In this document: one piece after another, positions 35,552-44,577 of the stretch
Layout: each line of letters opens with the position of its first letter
Numbering within the stretch: the first letter of the stretch is position 1
Assembly: GCF_025150745.1 (NCBI RefSeq)
Contig: NZ_CP102282.1
Span: 2,429,501 to 2,493,500, forward strand
Source of the DNA: Eubacterium ventriosum
GTDB lineage: Bacteria; Bacillota; Clostridia; Lachnospirales; Lachnospiraceae
DNA length: 64,000 nucleotides
Direction: 5' to 3'
Program-made: the position numbers and the translations under genes
The notes under the pieces: generated by a model
Database searches by the model: none
What the model was told of the DNA's origin: nothing
The model's input: the letters and a program-made list of their open reading frames with translations, nothing else

Positions 35552-36133
35552 TTATTTTTTTGTCTTTACCTTTATCGTCTTGGACCAAATTCCACCAATT
35601 TTCTTATATTCTTTTAGAGTGGATACGTCAGTTGTAATACTATATCTTATGTAGTAAGTTGTGTTAGGCTTTAGCTTTTTAATTGCCCTAAGTCCACCGC
35701 CCTTTTTATCCCATACAGTTTTAGCATTCTTAAATGATTTATTTTTTGAATATTGAACAATATCAACAGGTATCAGCATTTTTTCAAAGGATATCTGTTT
35801 TTTCTTTATATTAAGACGCTTCTTTTTCATCTTTGGTGGTCTGTTGTCCAACGAAAGAACTATCTGTGTAGCTTCTGTTGCTCCTGTTTTATAATTTGCT
35901 GCAATATTCACCAGAATAATATTTCTGTTATTTTTAAAATAAGATCTGTTTACAGTAATTGATGTTTTCTTATAATCGGTCTTTTTAAAGAAAGCTTTCG
36001 AGTTTTTCCCGATACCGGTGTATGTAATGTTATAACCTGTACATCCAGGAGACTTAGACCATGACAATACATATTGATTATTTTTTACATTGCTTACAAA
36101 AAGATTTTTTACTTTAGTTTTGTGTTCCGTTCA
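35552..36133 (-). pseudogene. Truncated FN3-type wall protein remnant
   Basis: The frame opens after a TGA near 36133 and has no ATG before residue ~20; translation could begin only at a TTG (36067). It encodes about 190 Lys-rich residues of two FN3-like repeats (LSWSKSPGCTGYNITYTGIG and LRAIKKLKPNTTYYIRYSIT) and no signal peptide. It looks like the C-terminal piece of a secreted wall protein similar in style to the FN3 part of the amidase at 31398, whose N-terminus was lost upstream, where the IS3-type remnant now lies. Confidence 0.6.
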
Positions 36134-36255
36134 CTAATGTCTTACATCTCTTAATGCATAAACATTGTCTATTTGTCTAATAACTATTATATCACTTTTA
36201 TGCTACTTTTTCACTTGCTTTATTATCTATGCATGTAACCCTAAAATAAAATTTT

Positions 36256-36287
36256 AAATTCCACTCTCCTACCTTACAGTGGAATTT
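36256..36287. repeat. 10-bp perfect inverted repeat
   Basis: AAATTCCACT and AGTGGAATTT, with a third partial copy (AGTGGAATTTAA) at 36300-36311, lie between the FN3 remnant and the insertion-sequence remnant. Confidence 0.4.
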
Positions 36288-36334
36288 ACTTTTACATAAG
36301 TGGAATTTAACCTTTCACACCATTTTCATCTACC

Positions 36335-36749
36335 TGTAGTGGTCAAGCATTTTTGTAACACTTTGTTCGATAAATATCTATCTGTAACGAGCTTCCATTG
36401 GTGTTAAATAATCATTGTACGAATGAGGACGAACATAATTATACCAATTGATATATTTCATGGTAAGCTCATCCATCATCTCCACACTTGAAAATGAGGT
36501 TACATTAAAAAACGGTGGTATAAAGGCATTCTTCCCTGTATTCGTTAGCCCACTTGCTAACGGAACTTTTTGCAACATTGAATTCAACAGCAAGTTGATG
36601 TATTGATCTGTCGCCTGCCATATAGGCTTTAACTACTTCTTTTTTGAAGTCTTCGCTGTAACGTATTGACATAATTATGTCCTCCTTGTTTGAGTAATAT
36701 TATAATATATTATTCGAACGAGGTGTTACAAATTTAGTTTACCACTACA
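36335..36749 (-). mobile_element. Internally deleted IS3-type element with both terminal repeats
   Basis: Imperfect 27-bp inverted ends are present: TGTAGTGGT...TTGTAACAC at 36335-36361 and its inverse at 36723-36749. Inside, on the minus strand, the orfA start (ATG 36672, after GGAGGACATAATT) encodes MSIRYSEDFKKEVVKAYMAG, and the end of orfB reads MKYINWYNYVRPHSYNDYLT followed by PMEARYR, the C-terminus of the IS3 integrase. About 0.8-1 kb of internal transposase sequence is missing. No clear target duplication is seen. Confidence 0.8.
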
Positions 36750-36860
36750 GAAGTTTTTTTCATTTTTTAACATACTCATCTTATTTCCCATGCCCTTTCA
36801 TTTCAGGTATGGGATTTTTTCTGTCCTTCATGATAACGAACTTTCCTATAAAGTAAACAA

Positions 36861-36893
36861 GAGCTATAAGCTCATTTCATGAACTTACAGCTC
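36861..36893. terminator. Hairpin after the small-gene pair
   Basis: GAGCTATAAGCTCAT pairs with ATGAACTTACAGCTC. A similar stem sequence (GGAGCTGTAAGTTCAT) forms the terminator at 50475, so this is probably a recurrent terminator type. The rest of the 36750-36990 spacer shows nothing recognised. Confidence 0.5.
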
Positions 36894-36992
36894 CATCAAT
36901 TATCATAGAATGTCTATTTACAGACTTTATTTCACAGTCTCCTCTCATCTAGGGAGAGCTTGCAAACTCTTATTGTAAATAATTCTATTTTT

Positions 36993-37175
36993 TCATAACA
37001 AAAGTTCCAGATTCTCTCCATTTTCTTCACATGTGCAAGTCATAATAAAATCCATACCAACCAAATTTCCAAAATATCTGTCTCCACCAAATTCACATTC
37101 TAATTGATTTCCCCAATATATGCTCTGATCATTCAAGAATTTAACTTTTTTCACCACTTGACAACGATATGCCAA
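36993..37175 (-). CDS. Possible 60-residue protein
   Basis: A TTG start at 37175 follows AAGAGGCGAT. The product (AYRCQVVKKVKFLNDQSIYW, later LVGMDFIMTCTCEENGENLE) has three cysteines and is not recognised. It lies 11 bases after another small frame on the same strand, downstream of the arsenate-reductase-like gene. The two small frames could be pieces of one decayed gene. Confidence 0.35.
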   Translation of the reverse strand: MAYRCQVVKKVKFLNDQSIYWGNQLECEFGGDRYFGNLVGMDFIMTCTCEENGENLELLL

Positions 37176-37186
37176 ATCGCCTCTTA

Positions 37187-37318
37187 TTACATATATTCAA
37201 TGTTTTCAGCGTGTCTTTCAGGAATAATGCTTTTATAAATTTCCATAATTTTTTCAAAAAAATATAGAGCCTCATTTCTGTTTTCAAAATCAAGGTCATT
37301 CAATATTACTCTATCCAA
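37187..37318 (-). CDS. Possible 43-residue protein
   Basis: A TTG start at 37318 follows TTTAGGAGAAAAAATTTC, a good ribosome site. The product reads LDRVILNDLDFENRNEALYF then FEKIMEIYKSIIPERHAENI. It is helical and charged, with no recognised family. It begins 35 bases after the stop of the arsenate-reductase-like gene and may be cotranscribed with it. Confidence 0.35.
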   Translation of the reverse strand: MDRVILNDLDFENRNEALYFFEKIMEIYKSIIPERHAENIEYM

Positions 37319-37352
37319 GAAATTTTTTCTCCTAAACTGAAATTTGTGCCGT

Positions 37353-37757
37353 TTATTCCTTATCTAATTTGCTTCTTAATTCCAAAATATCATTTCTGAT
37401 TTGTTCAATAACTATCTTAAATTTCTCATCGCTTTTTCCTGTTGGATCTTCAATTCCCCAATTATCATCAAACGGTCTTCCAATAAATGGACATCCTACA
37501 TTGCAACCCATAGATATTGCAATATCTGGATCTGGAATATCATTAATAAGCTTACTATGCTGTCCCTCTGCTTCCATGTCTATTCCATGCAATTCCTTCA
37601 TGATACGGACAGCGTCCTGGTTAATCTGTGGTTTTGTTTCTGTTCCTGCTGAGTAACTTTCAAAAACATCTGATGCTAAATGACGTCCAAGTGCCTCTGC
37701 AATCTGACTTCTACAAGAATTATGTACGCAAATAAAAGCTATTTTTTTCTTACTCAT
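37353..37757 (-). CDS. arsC: Arsenate reductase-like low-molecular-weight phosphatase
   Basis: 134 residues of the low-molecular-weight tyrosine phosphatase fold. The P-loop FICVHNSCRSQIAEALGRH (CX5R, residues ~10-16) and a second cysteine pair in SMGCNVGCPFIG (~residues 83-88) match the thioredoxin-coupled ArsC type, in which three cysteines relay electrons to reduce arsenate. DNWGIEDPTGKSDEKF holds the conserved Asp general acid. No ars efflux pump or ArsR lies nearby, so the arsenic role rests on the family alone. Confidence 0.85.
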   Translation of the reverse strand: MSKKKIAFICVHNSCRSQIAEALGRHLASDVFESYSAGTETKPQINQDAVRIMKELHGIDMEAEGQHSKLINDIPDPDIAISMGCNVGCPFIGRPFDDNWGIEDPTGKSDEKFKIVIEQIRNDILELRSKLDKE

Positions 37758-38053
37758 AAAATGGACACCTCTCTTTTATACACTGTTTATTGTGTTCTAT
37801 CTTTTGAATTATTATAGATTATAATTCAAAACGTATCAATGGCAGATATACTAGACTAGTACATACATTTAATAACTTTAACCTTAACCGTTACTGCTTC
37901 TTAATAACATAAGTAATATTTCTAAAATCATAATATCCTAATGTATAATTTGAGTAATGGAAATTTATTTCAAGACAAGCTATTAAAATGTTAAAAATGC
38001 CACTATTATCATTAATATAAGATGGTGTCCTCTTTGTTTTCTAATTATATAAT

Positions 38054-38110
38054 TTCTACAAAGCATTTAAGGAATACTACCAGATGACTCCACGAGAATA
38101 CCTAAATTGA
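38054..38110 (+). pseudogene. C-terminal scrap of an AraC-family regulator
   Basis: The reading FYKAFKEYYQMTPREYLN then stop matches the last helix of AraC-type DNA-binding domains. No upstream coding continuity is visible. Nothing else was recognised in the AT-rich 37758-38224 spacer. Confidence 0.6.
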
Positions 38111-38224
38111 TTTATTTGACAGGTCGGCTGTTGGTTCATTTAGGATTTTGTACTCGTTAAGTAGAAATCTTTCTTCACCATTCCACAATGCTTTACTTAC
38201 TTCAGAATTTGGAAGTGATAGATT

Positions 38225-38875
38225 TTACATATTTTCTATATAATCAATTGCCTGTGATAAGTCCTCTAAAACCACTTCTGCCTTGTCTTTGTGAGCCTGA
38301 CTTGGTTGTAGCATATCAGGAACGCAAATAACCGGAATATTTCCATTGTACGCTGCATCAATTCCTGCTTCAGAATCTTCAAAAACCACAGCTTCTTCCG
38401 GTGTTGCTCCAAGCTTCTTGCACGCTTTGAGGAATATTTCGGGATTTGGTTTCCCTATATTAACTTCATCTCCACAAATCGAATCATCTAAATAGTCAGT
38501 TAGTTTCATTTTATTAATTATTAAATCCACTTTATCTCTGTTACTCGATGATGCTAAAATAGTTTTGCAATTATTTTCTTTTAAATATGTTAATAATTCA
38601 ATCAACCCTTTCTTTAGGGCAACTCCTTCTTCTTTGATTTTATCTGCACACATTGAATAAACTTTTTCGATGCATAAATCTGAATCAAAATCTTGTCCAT
38701 ATTCATCCTTTAATAATTTCTTACAATCTCTTAAAGTTCTTCCTGTCATTGTTACATAAAACTCTTTTGTAATTGAAAGCCCTAACGTAGCCATATATAT
38801 TTTATATACATCAAGTGTCAATCTTTCGCTATCAATCATTAATCCATCCATGTCAAATATTGCTGCTTTAAACAT
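38225..38875 (-). CDS. HAD hydrolase, beta-phosphoglucomutase/sugar phosphatase-like
   Basis: Start at ATG 38875 (MFKAAIFDMDGLMIDSERLT), which overlaps the end of the YitT-family gene by 8 bases. HAD motifs: AIFDMDGLMID (residues ~5-15), LASSSNRDKV (motif II Ser/Thr), K in GDEVNIGKPNPEIFLKA and acidic motif EEAVVFEDSEAGIDAAYNGN. About 216 residues with an alpha-helical C1 cap, like beta-phosphoglucomutase and 2-deoxyglucose-6-phosphatase. Substrate unknown; likely a sugar phosphate from the adjacent pathway. Confidence 0.9.
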   Translation of the reverse strand: MFKAAIFDMDGLMIDSERLTLDVYKIYMATLGLSITKEFYVTMTGRTLRDCKKLLKDEYGQDFDSDLCIEKVYSMCADKIKEEGVALKKGLIELLTYLKENNCKTILASSSNRDKVDLIINKMKLTDYLDDSICGDEVNIGKPNPEIFLKACKKLGATPEEAVVFEDSEAGIDAAYNGNIPVICVPDMLQPSQAHKDKAEVVLEDLSQAIDYIENM

Positions 38876-39536
38876 TTTTATCTTCCTTATCACTAGGTAC
38901 ATATCCTACAACCTTTTTACCAACATGTTCTCCAAAGAAGCTAATAAGTGGTCCTGCAAAGAATCCAAAGAAAAATGTTGCCACACCCACTGTTGCTCCA
39001 GTAAAATATCCTATTGCAATAGCTGTACAATCATATACCATTCTAACATACCTGTATTTTATTTTTCCGTTTGATTTCATTTCAAAAACCTGACCTAATC
39101 TGTCCCACGGAGCTGCTCCAAGATCGCATGACATATAAATTCCGCAACCACAAGCTGCAATTAACACTGCAACTGATAACAATATAATTCTTAGAACCAT
39201 TTTGTCCGCAAAATTTTCTGCATTAATACCTAACTTATCTGTCCAAAAAACATTAAACTCGATCATATATCCCAATAAAACCATATTAATAATAGCACCA
39301 ATGCCAAAGCTTCTTCTATCAAACACAAAAATAATAGCAAATAATACTATATTAATCAATAACTGATATGTTCCTAAGCTTATTGGCAAATGACTGCTTA
39401 CACCTAAGTTCATGCATGTAAACGGGTCAGTTCCAAAATCAGCTGCATACAAAAATGAAATTCCGAAACTTATAATATAATTACCAAGAAAAGCCATTAT
39501 TACTCTTCTTATCAGGTTATTTTCTTTCCAATTCAT
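38868..39536 (-). CDS. YczE/YitT-family membrane protein
   Basis: Start at ATG 39536 after ATGAGGATAT. About 222 residues with five to six membrane segments. FGTDPFTCMNLGVSSHL and DLGAAPWDRLGQVF are the two repeated half-motifs that mark the YczE/YyaS/YitT group of integral membrane proteins of unknown transport function. It is upstream of and overlapping the HAD gene, with which it probably forms a unit. A terminator at 39604-39637 separates it from the sugar operon. Confidence 0.85.
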   Translation of the reverse strand: MNWKENNLIRRVIMAFLGNYIISFGISFLYAADFGTDPFTCMNLGVSSHLPISLGTYQLLINIVLFAIIFVFDRRSFGIGAIINMVLLGYMIEFNVFWTDKLGINAENFADKMVLRIILLSVAVLIAACGCGIYMSCDLGAAPWDRLGQVFEMKSNGKIKYRYVRMVYDCTAIAIGYFTGATVGVATFFFGFFAGPLISFFGEHVGKKVVGYVPSDKEDKNV

Positions 39537-39603
39537 ATATATCCTCATATAACCTAATTGTTTAATATTAAGCTCTCAGATTATACATTCCTTTCTTTTT
39601 TAT

Positions 39604-39637
39604 AAAAAGAACTGCTTAATTAAAAACAGTTCTTTTT
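39604..39637 (-). terminator. Terminator of the PTS-aldolase operon
   Basis: AAAAAGAACTG pairs perfectly with CAGTTCTTTTT. It lies just after the class II aldolase stop and T-tracts occur on both sides. Confidence 0.8.
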
Positions 39638-39647
39638 ATTATAATGT

Positions 39648-40289
39648 TTATCTTTGTCTATAAGTTTTGAAAGCTTCCAATACTACATCTATGTCCTCAT
39701 CTTTCAACATCTTTGGTCCACCTGCAAGTAAAGTATTATAATATATATTAGCAACAAACTCTATCTGCTCTGCTATATCCATAGCATACGAAATGTTCCC
39801 TGCACAAGCCAATAATCCATGATTTCCCAATAAGCATGCATAATTGTCACCCATTGTTTCATATGCTGCCTCAGCTAATTCATATGATCCAATCGTTTTA
39901 TATGGTGTACATGGAACTTCTCTTCCTGAATATGCAATTAAATAATGCATTGGTGGAATAGATTTACCCATTGTTGCAAGGGTAACAGCATATCTTGAAT
40001 GTGTATGTACAACTGCTTTTATTTCCGGTCTTTTCTGATAAAAAATTCTATGCATATCTAATTCACTTGATGGCTTAGCTGTTCCTTCAACTTTTTCTCC
40101 TTCCGGTGTGCAAATAACAACATCCTCAGGGGTTGTCTTATAGTAATCCATGCCACTTGGAGATATAGCAAAAAGATTTTCTTTTTCATTATATATGCTT
40201 ATATTTCCAAAAGTTCCTACAGATAAGTTTCTCTCTAACAATTGCTTTCCGTACTCTACAACCTGTTCCCTTTCTTCTTTTAATAACAT
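39648..40289 (-). CDS. Class II aldolase/epimerase (FucA/AraD family)
   Basis: 213 residues. Zinc ligands and active-site blocks: LSVGTFGNISIYNEKENLFA, SPSGMDYYKT-like substrate loop, KPSSELDMHRIFYQKRPE, AVVHTHSRYAVTLATMG (HxH at ~93-95) and LLGNHGLLACAGN with the third His (~155). Enzymes of the family cleave or epimerise phosphorylated ketoses such as L-fuculose-1-P and L-ribulose-5-P. It is the last gene of the seven-gene PTS operon. Actual substrate unknown. Confidence 0.9.
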   Translation of the reverse strand: MLLKEEREQVVEYGKQLLERNLSVGTFGNISIYNEKENLFAISPSGMDYYKTTPEDVVICTPEGEKVEGTAKPSSELDMHRIFYQKRPEIKAVVHTHSRYAVTLATMGKSIPPMHYLIAYSGREVPCTPYKTIGSYELAEAAYETMGDNYACLLGNHGLLACAGNISYAMDIAEQIEFVANIYYNTLLAGGPKMLKDEDIDVVLEAFKTYRQR

Positions 40290-40311
40290 ATTGAACCTCC
40301 TTTAAAACTTT

Positions 40312-41394
40312 CTATGCTTCTAGATCTTTTTCATTAACAATACGATTTGTAACACCTGTTTCAAAATATCTGTCTAGCTCAGCCATTAATAAAAATGGTG
40401 ATTTTGGAACTGCATCTTCTGACATTCCGGCAATATGTGAAGTCAAAAGAACGTTATCCATTTTTATTAAAGGACTGTCTGATGGAATTGGCTCCTTTTT
40501 AACTACATCAAGGGCTGCTCCTTTAAAATATCCTTTCTGTAAAGAAGTAATAAGTGCATCTTCATCAATCAGACCGCCTCTTGCTGTATTAATAAAGTAA
40601 GCTGTTTTTTTCATTAATTTAAAATAGTCCTCATTTATAATCCCTTCTGTCTCCGGAGTTAATCTTAAATGTAATGAAACGATATCCGCTTTTTTAAATA
40701 CATCCTCCATCGTTTCAACTTTTTTGATAAATCCAAGTCCCTGTTGAGCCAATCTTTCTTCTGACACAAAAGAGTCATAAGCAATAATTGATACTCCCAA
40801 AGCATTAAGTCTTCTTGCAATAGCTGCTCCCACGTTTCCTATACCAACTAATCCTACCAGATGACCATTGAACAGTTTAATCTGCCCTGTATTGTAATAT
40901 TCATGCATCCATTGTCCATTTCTAATAAACTTATCAGATAAAGTAATATTTCTTGTAATGTCTAACATTAAACCAAGTGCAAAATCTGCAACAGGTTCTG
41001 CATTTCGAATCACATTAAATACCGGAATATTGTGATTACTTGCTTCCTTTACATTAATATGTTCTACTCCACCTCTTGAAGTAAGAATAAGTTTTAAATT
41101 CTTTCCCTTCTCAATTATATATTTGGGTATGGGAGAAAAATGTGTCATCACAATATCCGCATCAACTATTGCTTCCTCTAATCCTTCAGCAATAGGTGCT
41201 GCATCAGAGCCATGATTTTCCAGATTCTGCTGATTTTCTGCAAAATGTGTTTTGTCATAATCTCCCCAAAACAATTGCGTAATCTTGCCACAATTAATTT
41301 TACTCTTTTCCAATGACTCTACCATCACGTCTGTAGACACATACATATCCCCAATCACAACAATGTTTTGTGGTGATGAAATCAAATCCTTCAT
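40312..41394 (-). CDS. D-isomer 2-hydroxyacid dehydrogenase
   Basis: Start at ATG 41394 after AGGAGGTGTTAACAG, giving ~360 residues. The NAD fold reads GLVGIGNVGAAIARRLNALG (~180). Catalytic residues appear in order: INTARGGLIDEDAL (Arg, ~265), VKKEP (Glu, ~295) and LTSHIAGMSEDAV (His, ~315). It reduces or oxidises a 2-oxo/2-hydroxy acid, as in phosphoglycerate or erythronate-4-phosphate dehydrogenases. It lies between a HAD phosphatase and a class II aldolase in the PTS operon. The substrate is unknown. Confidence 0.9.
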   Translation of the reverse strand: MKDLISSPQNIVVIGDMYVSTDVMVESLEKSKINCGKITQLFWGDYDKTHFAENQQNLENHGSDAAPIAEGLEEAIVDADIVMTHFSPIPKYIIEKGKNLKLILTSRGGVEHINVKEASNHNIPVFNVIRNAEPVADFALGLMLDITRNITLSDKFIRNGQWMHEYYNTGQIKLFNGHLVGLVGIGNVGAAIARRLNALGVSIIAYDSFVSEERLAQQGLGFIKKVETMEDVFKKADIVSLHLRLTPETEGIINEDYFKLMKKTAYFINTARGGLIDEDALITSLQKGYFKGAALDVVKKEPIPSDSPLIKMDNVLLTSHIAGMSEDAVPKSPFLLMAELDRYFETGVTNRIVNEKDLEA

Positions 41395-41416
41395 TCTGTT
41401 AACACCTCCTATTTTT

Positions 41417-42202
41417 TTAAATCCATTTATATTTTTTACATGCGTTATAAATTCCATCCTCTAATACTTCATCTGTAACATATGTACTTACTTTCTTAAC
41501 CGTTTCGAGACCTTGTCCTAAGCAAATTGATATATCTGCTCCCTTCATCATTTCAAGGTCGTTGTTAGAGTCTCCAAAAGCCACATAACCATCCATATTA
41601 TAGTACTCTAACATTTTTTCTATCCCCTTCTTCTTATTTATTCCTTTATTAACCACGTCAAGATAATCATTTTGGCCATGATATAATTCAATTTCCTCTA
41701 TATCCTTAAACACAGATATATCACATCCACACGGAGCACACATAACCATTCCAAAAATATCATTTCCCTTATATTCTTCATATGATGGCATATCCATATG
41801 AAAATATTCACATGCCGTTTTTGCATATTTAAAATATTCGTTAGCCATAACAGTTCTTTTTTCTTCCAAAAGCATCATATTATACTTTTGTTCATTAACT
41901 TTTTCTATTAATCTCCTAACTACATCTTTAGAGTATGCATAATTATAAAACATAACTCTTTCTTTGTTGTAAATGCCTTGTCCGTTAAAGCACACATATC
42001 CATCCCATGGAACGTCAAAAAAGATTGATGGATTAGCTTTATTAAATAAAGGTCTACCTGTAGATATACAAATTTTGTGACCATTTTCCTGTAGATTATG
42101 TAATGCTTCTATTGTTGATTCAGGTACTTTTCCTGTTTTGCTATCTACCAATGTATCGTCAACATCAAAAAATAATATTTTTTTATCGTATCTTTTGTCC
42201 AT
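41417..42202 (-). CDS. Cof-type HAD sugar phosphatase
   Basis: 261 residues. FFDVDDTLVDSKTGKVPEST holds motif I (DxDxT), ICISTGRP motif II, KGINKKKGIEKML the motif III Lys and AFGDSNNDLEMMKGA motif IV. The large C2 cap places it in the Cof/YidA group, which dephosphorylates sugar phosphates in the cytoplasm. It is the fifth gene of the PTS operon. Confidence 0.92.
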   Translation of the reverse strand: MDKRYDKKILFFDVDDTLVDSKTGKVPESTIEALHNLQENGHKICISTGRPLFNKANPSIFFDVPWDGYVCFNGQGIYNKERVMFYNYAYSKDVVRRLIEKVNEQKYNMMLLEEKRTVMANEYFKYAKTACEYFHMDMPSYEEYKGNDIFGMVMCAPCGCDISVFKDIEEIELYHGQNDYLDVVNKGINKKKGIEKMLEYYNMDGYVAFGDSNNDLEMMKGADISICLGQGLETVKKVSTYVTDEVLEDGIYNACKKYKWI

Positions 42203-42255
42203 AGTCTTTTCCTTTAAAAAATATTTTTACTATCTCATATTTTGCCCAATTTGCT

Positions 42256-42696
42256 TTATACAAAAAATAATACCGCAAATACAACTGCACTAATCATTAA
42301 CAAGCCACCAATAACTTTACAAATCTTTACTGTTTTCTTAATGTTTACTTTGTAGAAAGTTTCAAATGAAATAAATGGATATGGTAAAAAGAAAAATGCT
42401 ATACCACCTAACATTTGTGAACAGCTTAATAACAATAAGTTTTGAATACTAAATAGCTGTGTAATAATATAAATAACACATGCTACAAATATAAGCATAA
42501 ACATAGCTGTTTTTCTTTTTTTATCTTTTTGAATATAACTTTCAAGGGCTGCTTTACATTCGTCATTGCAAACCTTAAAGCTTCTTGTAACTGCCATTGC
42601 CCATTTATATTTATGTCCTAACTCATTTCCACAATAAACACACTTTGTCTGATCCTCAGGTCTTTCTGTATATTCTTTATCTAAGTTTAAAGCCAT
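42256..42696 (-). CDS. Zinc-ribbon membrane protein of unknown function
   Basis: 146 residues. The N-terminus has CVYCGNELGHKYKW and FKVCNDECKAALESY, a two-Cys-pair zinc finger of TRASH/MYM type. Three to four membrane segments follow (residues ~62-80, 85-105, 125-146). No family was recognised. It sits between the PTS IIC gene and a HAD gene; a hairpin at 42724-42753 upstream could limit its transcription. Confidence 0.65.
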   Translation of the reverse strand: MALNLDKEYTERPEDQTKCVYCGNELGHKYKWAMAVTRSFKVCNDECKAALESYIQKDKKRKTAMFMLIFVACVIYIITQLFSIQNLLLLSCSQMLGGIAFFFLPYPFISFETFYKVNIKKTVKICKVIGGLLMISAVVFAVLFFV

Positions 42697-42723
42697 AACT
42701 CTTTCCTCCTTTAAAACAAATCA

Positions 42724-42753
42724 GGCAACTGTCTTCTTGGAAAAGCAGTCGCC
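42724..42753. terminator. Hairpin between PTS IIC and zinc-ribbon genes
   Basis: GGCAACTG pairs with CAGTCGCC. The T-run is on the plus strand only, so on the operon strand it may be an attenuating or processing structure rather than a full terminator. Confidence 0.45.
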
Positions 42754-42798
42754 CTTTTTGTACTTTGTTTTATTATTAAATTGTCATTTTTTATATAC

Positions 42799-44208
42799 TT
42801 ATAGCTGATATTTTGCTGCCTGATTTTCCATCCAATCAACGAATGTATATCTATTCTTTTTGAAGAGAACATATAATACTACGTAAACAACAATGATAAT
42901 TGCAATTGCAATATAGTTCTGGAACCAGAAAGCTGCAAATAAACCAACAATAAATGGATGACACAATACACCGAATGAAACAATTGATACACCTGCTGCA
43001 TTGTAGTCTGCAAGGTTAACACCCTGTTCTATAGCAATCTGAGTCATTGCCGGACAGAACTGAGATACGATAATCATACCAAGTGAGAACCAAATTACAT
43101 TCATAGCTACTGTCTTAGCAATATTACCATTTGATGTTGCACAGAATACTTCTGACATATATGGTAAAGCTACTAAGTCAGCCATAGGAAGAATAATATT
43201 TCCCGGAAGTACGAATGATAATATTAAAATTATTGGAATTGAAAGGATACCAGCTGCTAATGTGTTAGGTTCACCATAAGCTACTGCATCGTTAACTGAT
43301 AAGTACCAGTCTCTATCTTTTCCTTTTTCAGCTGCTTTTGATTTGTAAGCATCTGTGATAATTGTAAAGGCACCTGCAAAGATACCCGCAACTCTTGGGA
43401 ATACTGCCATAATAGCTGCTGTTGAAACTGCTGCTGTAATTATGCTACCCCAACCAGCTACTGTAGTAAGATCGTTAATATTTCCAAGGAAACCAATTAA
43501 AGCACCAACTACTAAACCGATAAACATTGGTTCGCCAAAAATACCAAGTTTCTTCTGTAATGTTGTTGCATTGATTTTAATCTTATCAAATCCAATCTTT
43601 CCAAGTATCCAGTTCATAATAACAGCAAATGGAAGTCCCTCTAAGTGGTGAGGCGCTGTCATACAGCACTGTGGATAATTGTAGAAAGTTGAAAATCTCT
43701 TAGCAAATGCTTCTGAGAATAATAAGATATAAAGTAACTGTACTAACATACAAATTAATGCGAATGCAAAACTCTTTGTATGGAAGTATACTAATGAACC
43801 CCAGATCATAAATGAGTAGTTATTCCAAAGATCTGATGCCATAAATACATCTGTAAACTTACATAAGAATAATACAATCTGTAAGATAATACAGATACCA
43901 ATCCAGATAAGACCTACCTGAGTACCGTAAGCAATAACAGAAAATGCCTGCCAACCTACGTCTAAACAACTAAGTTTTACACCTGTACTGTCAACCATAG
44001 ACTGTACTACCGGTGCTATAATACCTGAATAACTGTTAATAACTAATGAGAAACCTGTTAATCCAGCTGCACAAAGTAAAGCAGCTCTAAACGCTTTCTG
44101 TCCTTTACATCCCATAAATAATGCAATAATAAATAGCATTACAGGTACACAGAATGAAGATCCTAATGTTGAAAGAACATCTCCTACTGATTGAAAAAAT
44201 TGAGCCAT
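42799..44208 (-). CDS. PTS system galactitol-type IIC component
   Basis: 469 residues with ~12 hydrophobic segments. The GatC-type pattern is visible in FCVPVMLFIIALFMGCKGQK near the start, HLEGLPFAVIMNWILGKIGF (~200) and PNTLAAGILSIPIILILSFV (~320). IIC is the membrane channel that moves a polyol or sugar while it is phosphorylated. IIB and IIA genes are directly upstream. Galactitol-type IIC proteins serve several pentitols and other polyols, so the name does not fix the substrate. Confidence 0.9.
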   Translation of the reverse strand: MAQFFQSVGDVLSTLGSSFCVPVMLFIIALFMGCKGQKAFRAALLCAAGLTGFSLVINSYSGIIAPVVQSMVDSTGVKLSCLDVGWQAFSVIAYGTQVGLIWIGICIILQIVLFLCKFTDVFMASDLWNNYSFMIWGSLVYFHTKSFAFALICMLVQLLYILLFSEAFAKRFSTFYNYPQCCMTAPHHLEGLPFAVIMNWILGKIGFDKIKINATTLQKKLGIFGEPMFIGLVVGALIGFLGNINDLTTVAGWGSIITAAVSTAAIMAVFPRVAGIFAGAFTIITDAYKSKAAEKGKDRDWYLSVNDAVAYGEPNTLAAGILSIPIILILSFVLPGNIILPMADLVALPYMSEVFCATSNGNIAKTVAMNVIWFSLGMIIVSQFCPAMTQIAIEQGVNLADYNAAGVSIVSFGVLCHPFIVGLFAAFWFQNYIAIAIIIVVYVVLYVLFKKNRYTFVDWMENQAAKYQL

Positions 44209-44255
44209 AAATTTTCTCCCTTCTTTAATTTAAATTAACGTTTACCTCTCGCTAA

Positions 44256-44546
44256 TTAACCTTCTAAAATTTTTAAACAATCTTCGATTACCTGTTTTTC
44301 TGCCATTCCTGTTAACATGCCTACAGCGTTAACTTTTGGAATGTCGTAATCCTGATAAACCGGGCTAACACATGCGATAATATCATATTTGTTTCCCATA
44401 AGTTCTGTTTCAACACCACCCGGGCTTGTTTCAACAGTTGTACAATCCCAACCAGCTTCTCCTAACTGGTCTCTTAACTTATTAGCTACCATGTTTGAGC
44501 TAACTGTTCCTGATCCGCATACGCATAAAATTCTGCAAGTTTTCAT
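44256..44546 (-). CDS. PTS IIB component
   Basis: Start at ATG 44546 after AAAGGAGATACGTAA. The 96-residue protein begins MKTCRILCVCGSGTVSSNMV; the Cys in CVCGSG is the phosphorylation site, and the P-loop-like turn CGSGTVSS matches galactitol/lactose-type IIB. It takes phosphate from IIA and passes it to the sugar in IIC. Confidence 0.92.
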   Translation of the reverse strand: MKTCRILCVCGSGTVSSNMVANKLRDQLGEAGWDCTTVETSPGGVETELMGNKYDIIACVSPVYQDYDIPKVNAVGMLTGMAEKQVIEDCLKILEG

Positions 44547-44577
44547 TTTACGTATCTCCTTTCGTTTCATATTTTTT

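Noticed and set aside
43355-43651. 98-codon plus-strand frame inside the PTS IIC gene
   Set aside because: Antisense to a well-supported membrane protein; no ribosome site.
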